This document shows positions 7,672-10,735 of a DNA stretch of 10,735 nucleotides, one piece after another. A program made the translations under genes and the position numbers. The notes below the pieces were generated by a model that was given only the letters and a program-made list of their open reading frames with translations, ran no database searches and had not been told where the DNA came from. Source of the DNA: Planctomycetaceae bacterium UBA4732 (lineage in GTDB: Bacteria > Planctomycetota > Planctomycetia > Gemmatales > Gemmataceae); contig DHJA01000175.1 of the NCBI GenBank assembly GCA_002404095.1, positions 16,160-26,894 of the forward strand, in the 5' to 3' direction. How positions within the stretch are numbered: the stretch's first letter is position 1; every line of letters begins with the position of its first letter.

Positions 7672-7677
7672 CTCCTG
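7672..7677 (-). promoter_or_regulatory. Ribosome binding site that sets the start of the MoxR-type gene
   Basis: CAGGAG on the minus strand, 6 nt before the ATG at 7665. It excludes the TTG codon immediately in front of that ATG. Confidence 0.6.
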
Positions 7678-7716
7678 GAGGGAAGAACAGGGATGGCGGT
7701 TGCGTCGATACGGTTA

Positions 7717-7746
7717 ATTGTAGGCGCAGGAAGGGTGATACAGCAA
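7717..7746 (-). promoter_or_regulatory. Candidate sigma70-type promoter for the MoxR/TA/VWA gene cluster
   Basis: On the minus strand TTGCTG (7741-7746) and TACAAT (7717-7722) are separated by 18 nt. The -10 matches the consensus at 5 of 6 positions and the -35 at its TTG only. Transcription would start near 7710, leaving a leader of about 45 nt before the ATG at 7665. It lies between the 61-bp palindrome and the ATPase gene, where a promoter is expected. Consensus sites are less reliable in Planctomycetota, so this is tentative. Confidence 0.4.
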
Positions 7747-7759
7747 ATCAGGCGAACGG

Positions 7760-7820
7760 CCGTAGCCCGCAGCGCCAAGCAAGGGCGAGGCTCGCCCTTG
7801 CTTGGCGCTGCGGGCTTCGG
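7760..7820. repeat. 61-bp near-perfect palindrome abutting a stop codon
   Basis: Arms 7764-7789 and 7791-7816 are exact 26-nt reverse complements around one base (7790). After a single T-T mismatch, three more pairs extend the arms to 7760 and 7820. The next base, 7821, begins the stop codon of the DUF4058-like gene. The RNA would form a very stable hairpin, but no U-run follows, so it is not a textbook rho-independent terminator. It may still end or protect the upstream message, or be a dispersed intergenic repeat or miniature element of the kind I associate with planctomycete genomes. Confidence 0.85.
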
Positions 7821-8534
7821 TCAAATGGCAACGCGCAGTTCAACGAAAGTGGCTTCGTAACTCTTCTCCAGGTTGAGCGGTACGGCGAGGTCGGATTCGA
7901 GCCATAGAGGTAAGACAGGCAACGACGATCCCAGTTGCAATGTCTTCACCCAGCATTCCAACCGGCTCGCTTCATCGGGAGGGGTTGATCGACAAGCTAC
8001 GGCGTATAGCGGGCCCTCATCGGCGTCATCAGGGGCCAAAGACAGTTGATCGAGCAGAGCCGCGTACAAGTTCTCTTTGCGCGTGGTCACAACATCGACG
8101 AGAATGACGGACACGCCTGCTTGTAGGTAGGCCGCACATTTTGAAGCAAAATGGCGTCGCGCCGTCGGCCGATCTTTGTTGCGCGGGCTGACAAGTTCAA
8201 CGGCGGCGACCATTTCCAGGCCGCCTTCGCGGTGAACTTGGACCTCGAATAGGTCAAGGTGAAAGAAATCCACCGCAGTGGTGAGAGTAGGCTCTGGCGG
8301 CGCCCAAACGGCTACAGCCAAGCCTCCGCCTTCATCGTTCGGCCGCCCGGGCATCTCCAGGGTGCCGACGTCCGCTTCGACATCGACGCCCAATTTCACG
8401 TTGGGTCGAGCGACGTAGCCCGCTGGAAGGGTCTTGTTCAGCTGGCGCATGATCTCATTGGCCCAGCCGCTATGAAAACTTTCCCAACTGCAAAGGCCGC
8501 GAAGCGGCAAGTGAAAATGATCGCGCAGCGGCAT
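7821..8534 (-). CDS. DUF4058/Uma2-like protein, possible PD-(D/E)XK fold
   Basis: 237 residues, no signal peptide. The N-terminus (MPLRDHFHLPLRGLCSWESFHSGW) followed by LPAGYVARPNVKLGVDVEAD fits a DUF4058-like family common in planctomycetes and cyanobacteria, although the usual PFPGMDPYLE opening is absent. The core FEVQVHREGGLEMVAAVELVSPRNKDR (95-122), Lys132 with CAAYLQAGV, and ILVDVV (144-149) resembles the E-x-x-SP...K...Y...GV...D arrangement of Uma2-type PD-(D/E)XK nuclease-like proteins. Nuclease activity is not established for either family, so function is left open. GGAGGA lies 7 nt before the ATG. It follows the TolC-like gene after 145 bp; no convincing promoter was seen there. 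A long palindrome sits directly behind its stop. Confidence 0.68.
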   Translation of the reverse strand: MPLRDHFHLPLRGLCSWESFHSGWANEIMRQLNKTLPAGYVARPNVKLGVDVEADVGTLEMPGRPNDEGGGLAVAVWAPPEPTLTTAVDFFHLDLFEVQVHREGGLEMVAAVELVSPRNKDRPTARRHFASKCAAYLQAGVSVILVDVVTTRKENLYAALLDQLSLAPDDADEGPLYAVACRSTPPDEASRLECWVKTLQLGSSLPVLPLWLESDLAVPLNLEKSYEATFVELRVAI

Positions 8535-8639
8535 GGTCCATTCCTCCGAACTGAAGACCCTGATCGGCCTGCCGTAATGTTAGCAGGACGACGGGCCGCG
8601 CTGCCACGGGGAAAGTTAGGGATGCGGCCTCGACGTTTT

Positions 8640-8662
8640 GCCGACCGCCGGAGGCTCGGTGG
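8640..8662. repeat. GC-rich imperfect hairpin behind the TolC-like gene
   Basis: In the transcript CCGAGCC and GGCGGTCGG can pair around a short TCC loop with a GG bulge. It starts 17 nt after the stop codon of the TolC-like gene and has no U-run after it. It may be a weak terminator or a degenerate copy of another intergenic repeat. The rest of the 145-bp gap (8535-8679) shows only a weak TAACAT hexamer (8577-8582) with no matching -35. Confidence 0.4.
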
Positions 8663-8679
8663 AATGTGTTTTCATGCGA

Positions 8680-9990
8680 TCATTCGCCCATGTTGCTTCT
8701 TGAGACATGATCGCCTGCCTGAACCGGGCCGGCCATCTTGCGCACTGGCTTACCGACGGCTGATTTCTCGGCCGTCTCTATGATTTTGATTCGGCCCAAG
8801 TACTTCGACTGCTCTAGAGCCTTGGCATCGAGGCGATACACCTCAAACGTGTCGCCCTTGGCGACTCCGGCATCGCTCCCAATGGTGATGCGCACCAATC
8901 CGTTGGCATTTATGGACTCTACCACTCCCTCGACATTCTTGGCCGGCGCGTTCGACGATTGCTCCTTCGTCGGCCATTTTTCATCCTCTTGCCCCAACTT
9001 CCAGAAACCGTGTAGCGACGGCGCCCCCTGCGGCACACCTTCCGCCGAGGCGATGACCAGTCCGTAATCGCGGACCACGACGCGGCTGAGGCTCACAGAG
9101 TCCTCGATCCACACCAGAACGGCTCCGAAGGGCACCTTGTCAAACTGGACGTTATCCACTTCTCGGCTATCCAGTTCATCCGGGGTAAAGTTGCATTTGA
9201 TGATCAACCCCGGATTGGCCTTTTGAAATGCCGCACTCACATCGGCGACCACCTGCGACAGTTTTGCTTTCTTAAGGTCCGAAGAATACGGCTTATCTAG
9301 CGCAGCCCGGATGCGTTCCGCAGTCTTTCCAAGGACCGGCACTGGCTTTGCGGTAGGGTCGCCGGCGTCAGCAGTCGGATCGCTTAGCCGCCCCCCACCT
9401 AAGGCGCCAAATCCTCCTCCCAATTGTCCCATTCCAGGCAGGCCACCTCCTCCTAAGTAACCGGTGAAGCCGGAAAGCCCCATGCCGCCCATAGCGCCAG
9501 CAGGCGACGCGATGATGTTCGCGGGCTGCTTGCCGAGCAGGTACGGCATTTCGGTTTCGAGCGCGGCCAGCTTACCCTTGGCGTCGATGAGTTTCTGCGA
9601 CGCCGCACGCATCTCTGTACTACTTGCCGCTCCAGTCGCGACTAGTTTCTTCAAATCGTTCAGTTCGGCGGCGGCGTCCTCCACGGCCTCTTTTTGCGCC
9701 TCGACGGCTTGGTAAGCCGCACCGACCCTTTGCACCACTTTTAAGCGAGCGCGATTCAATTCCGCTTCCGCCTCGGCGACCTTGGCCGCTGCCAAACGCA
9801 AGTCCGGGTTGTTCTGTAACGCCTGCTGTAGCATCTCCTCCAGCTTCGATTTCGCGGGCGCCTCTTTCGGTTTATCCGTGCTGGCCGGCGTAGTGACAGC
9901 CGCGGGAGGTGCGGCCTCTTGCCCCCAAGTCAAGGCGCCGCCGAGCAACAGCGCCGCGAGCGCACCCATTTCAACCACCGTTCTTCGCAT
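8680..9990 (-). CDS. Exported TolC-like coiled-coil protein fused to STN-like and C-terminal beta domains
   Basis: 436 residues. A signal peptide occupies about 1-23 (MRRTVV, LAALLLGGALTWG). Residues 47-155 resemble one helical repeat of TolC-type outer-membrane efflux proteins (LQNNPDLRLAAAKVAEAEAEL, then LVATGAASSTEM and a final LLGKQ); the second half of a true TolC is missing. A Gly-rich linker (about 164-200) leads to an STN/secretin-like segment (224-316: IRAALDKPYSSDLKKAKLSQVV to VVVRDYGLVIAS). Residues 352-430 are a beta domain (GVVESINANGLVRITIGSDAGVAKGDTFEVYR) like the GD-rich C-terminal domain of FlgT-type proteins. It is therefore probably a periplasmic or outer-membrane-associated structural protein, not a transport channel. 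The start at 9990 is set by AAAAGGAG 7 nt upstream; a further ATG at 10041 has no ribosome site and lies deep in the previous gene, which it overlaps by 20 bp. Confidence 0.72.
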   Translation of the reverse strand: MRRTVVEMGALAALLLGGALTWGQEAAPPAAVTTPASTDKPKEAPAKSKLEEMLQQALQNNPDLRLAAAKVAEAEAELNRARLKVVQRVGAAYQAVEAQKEAVEDAAAELNDLKKLVATGAASSTEMRAASQKLIDAKGKLAALETEMPYLLGKQPANIIASPAGAMGGMGLSGFTGYLGGGGLPGMGQLGGGFGALGGGRLSDPTADAGDPTAKPVPVLGKTAERIRAALDKPYSSDLKKAKLSQVVADVSAAFQKANPGLIIKCNFTPDELDSREVDNVQFDKVPFGAVLVWIEDSVSLSRVVVRDYGLVIASAEGVPQGAPSLHGFWKLGQEDEKWPTKEQSSNAPAKNVEGVVESINANGLVRITIGSDAGVAKGDTFEVYRLDAKALEQSKYLGRIKIIETAEKSAVGKPVRKMAGPVQAGDHVSRSNMGE

Positions 9991-10528
9991 GGTCTTTCTC
10001 CTTTTGTCGGGCGTTCTTGACGAGCATGAGCAGGTAATCATCGTTCGGCGAGATGGCGAGGTCTTTGTCCGAGGCGCCGTTGAGCGATTGGCCGTAACAG
10101 CGCAGGGCCGAGGCCGGGTCGGCGTCTTGGTTCATGTAACGGTTGCCGGCTTTGCGGTACAACTCCGGCCGATGTTGGTCGGCGTCGAACGCCTTCCACT
10201 CCATCACCACGGCGGAAGTAGGCTTCGCGTCCGGCGCGGCAGGCTTGACGGGCGCCGGCGCGGTAGGTTCCGGCGTCGGCGCCTTCTGCACCACTTCAAT
10301 CCGTTCGATCCGCCGCGGCCCAAACCAGTACACGGTCAGTACGCCAGCGACGTAGCACGCGGCCAGCGCCGCGGCCCATGCGACGACACGCCGGCGCCGA
10401 CGGCCGCGCAAGGAGCGGATCGTCTGGTTCAGGAGGCGATCGCGAAACGGCAAGCCGGCGTCGGCCGCAACCGTGGGACGTAGCAAGTCGTCGAGAGGAT
10501 CGGCAGTGAAGTCGGTGGATTCAGGCAT
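9971..10528 (-). CDS. Single-pass membrane protein, probable anti-sigma or sigma-operon regulator
   Basis: 185 residues. It has a cytoplasmic-looking N-terminus (1-48, ending in the very basic RGRRRRR), one membrane span (about 49-71, VVAWAAALAACYVAGVLTVYWFG), a Pro/Ala-rich linker (about 83-104) and a C-terminal domain (about 108-170, with YRKAGNRYMNQDADPASALRCYGQSL) that looks like a single TPR-like helix pair. The N-in/C-out layout directly behind an ECF sigma gene suggests an anti-sigma factor or membrane sensor, but no zinc-binding HxxxCxxC motif is present, so this is inference from position. The ATG at 10528 is preferred: GAGGAGG lies 9 nt before it, while the ATG at 10537 directly abuts that site. 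It follows the sigma stop codon by 1 nt and overlaps the TolC-like gene by 20 bp. Confidence 0.65.
   Translation of the reverse strand: MPESTDFTADPLDDLLRPTVAADAGLPFRDRLLNQTIRSLRGRRRRRVVAWAAALAACYVAGVLTVYWFGPRRIERIEVVQKAPTPEPTAPAPVKPAAPDAKPTSAVVMEWKAFDADQHRPELYRKAGNRYMNQDADPASALRCYGQSLNGASDKDLAISPNDDYLLMLVKNARQKEKDHAKNGG
9998..10005 (-). promoter_or_regulatory. Ribosome binding site that sets the start of the TolC-like gene
   Basis: AAAAGGAG on the minus strand, 7 nt before the ATG at 9990, located within the end of the preceding gene. It puts the signal peptide at the N-terminus and removes 17 non-hydrophobic residues that the longer frame would add. Confidence 0.65.
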
Positions 10529-10529
10529 G

Positions 10530-10735
10530 TTATTCATCCTCCTCGGTTCCGTAGGCGTCGCGGAACGCCTGACGGGCGCGGCTCAACAACGACTCAATGG
10601 CTTTGGGCGTTTCGCCGCTCTCCGCGGCGATGTCGATTACGGATCGGCCGTCCAGATACTTGGCTCGCAATACCGCCTCATAGCGATCCGGTAAGGCGCT
10701 TAAAGCGGCGGCCAGGCGAGCCGGGTCGCGTAAGC
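10530..10735 (-). CDS. ECF-type RNA polymerase sigma factor, C-terminal part (gene continues past the window edge)
   Basis: Reading the minus strand from the window edge to the TAA at 10530-10532 gives 67 residues without a stop. They match sigma-70 region 4: LPDRYEAVLRAKYLDGRS, then IAAESGETPKAIESLLSRAR with the helix-turn-helix that contacts the -35 element, then QAFRDAYG and an acidic tail TEEDE. The SLLSRARQAFR motif is characteristic of ECF (group 4) sigma factors. The N-terminal region 2 lies outside the window. It heads a tight operon with the membrane protein and the TolC-like gene, which suggests a trans-envelope signalling system; the genes it controls are not visible. A plus-strand open frame over the same bases is a shadow. 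Confidence 0.85.
   Translation of the reverse strand, partial: LRDPARLAAALSALPDRYEAVLRAKYLDGRSVIDIAAESGETPKAIESLLSRARQAFRDAYGTEEDE
10538..10544 (-). promoter_or_regulatory. Ribosome binding site that sets the start of the membrane-protein gene
   Basis: GAGGAGG on the minus strand, inside the last codons of the sigma factor gene. It is 9 nt before the ATG at 10528 and has no spacer to the ATG at 10537, so the shorter form is favoured. Confidence 0.5.

Noticed and set aside
7760..7820. Rho-independent terminator or CRISPR repeat
   Set aside because: No U-run follows the stem, and there is only one copy without spacers, so neither standard label is supported; it is recorded as a palindrome.
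6631..7860. 409-codon open frame on the plus strand opposite the MoxR-type gene
   Set aside because: It lies antisense to a clear AAA+ gene, its translation has no recognisable motif, and it runs through the palindrome. High GC creates such shadow frames.
8577..8605. Promoter for the DUF4058-like gene (TAACAT hexamer)
   Set aside because: The -10-like match has no reasonable -35 at 16-19 nt spacing, so it is not called.
9991..10041. Upstream ATG start at 10041 for the TolC-like gene
   Set aside because: It adds a Cys/Ser/Arg-rich stretch before the signal peptide and lacks a ribosome binding site; AAAAGGAG fits the ATG at 9990.

Overview
The window reads as an accessory stretch of a high-GC bacterial chromosome, most likely from the Planctomycetota (Pirellulales-like). 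The grounds are the gene content: a secreted C45-type Ntn-hydrolase with a long extra C-terminus, a MoxR ATPase/VWA pair, a DUF4058/Uma2-like protein, excisionase-HTH/PIN and DUF433 modules, and an ECF sigma operon with a single-pass membrane protein and a TolC-like protein. The several kinds of short structured repeats lying directly behind stop codons fit the same picture. The taxon is inferred from gene style; there is no marker gene. All eleven supported genes lie on the minus strand, so transcription runs from high to low coordinates, and the long plus-strand frames are codon-bias shadows.

From the right edge, in transcription order: the end of an ECF sigma factor gene (10530 to the window edge), a membrane-anchored probable anti-sigma or regulator (9971-10528) and an exported TolC-like/STN-like protein (8680-9990). 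These three abut or overlap and look like one operon. A 145-bp gap with a hairpin follows, then a DUF4058/Uma2-like gene (7821-8534). A 61-bp near-perfect palindrome abuts its stop codon.

Next comes a candidate sigma70-type promoter (7717-7746) in front of a MoxR-type AAA+ ATPase (6247-7665). Its usual partner, a VWA/MIDAS protein (2886-4586), does not follow directly. Between them sit four small, tightly packed genes: an excisionase-type HTH antitoxin-like gene and a PIN toxin (overlapping by 4 bp), then a DUF433 gene and a PIN-like/DUF5615-like gene (overlapping by 20 bp). This looks like two toxin-antitoxin modules nested in a chaperone/VWA operon.

The left end is a 931-residue exported protein (22-2817). 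It joins an autoproteolytic C45-type hydrolase (predicted nucleophile Cys182) to a stretch resembling the C-terminal half of M1 peptidases without a zinc site. An identical 18-bp motif lies 3-5 bp behind the stop codons of this gene and of the VWA gene.

No tRNA, rRNA, CRISPR array, transposase or other clear insertion sequence was seen. No gene-free stretch exceeds about 155 bp. The most notable observations are the TA-interrupted MoxR/VWA operon, the Ntn-hydrolase/M1-like fusion, the TolC-like/STN-like chimera under an ECF sigma factor, and the stop-codon-proximal repeats.
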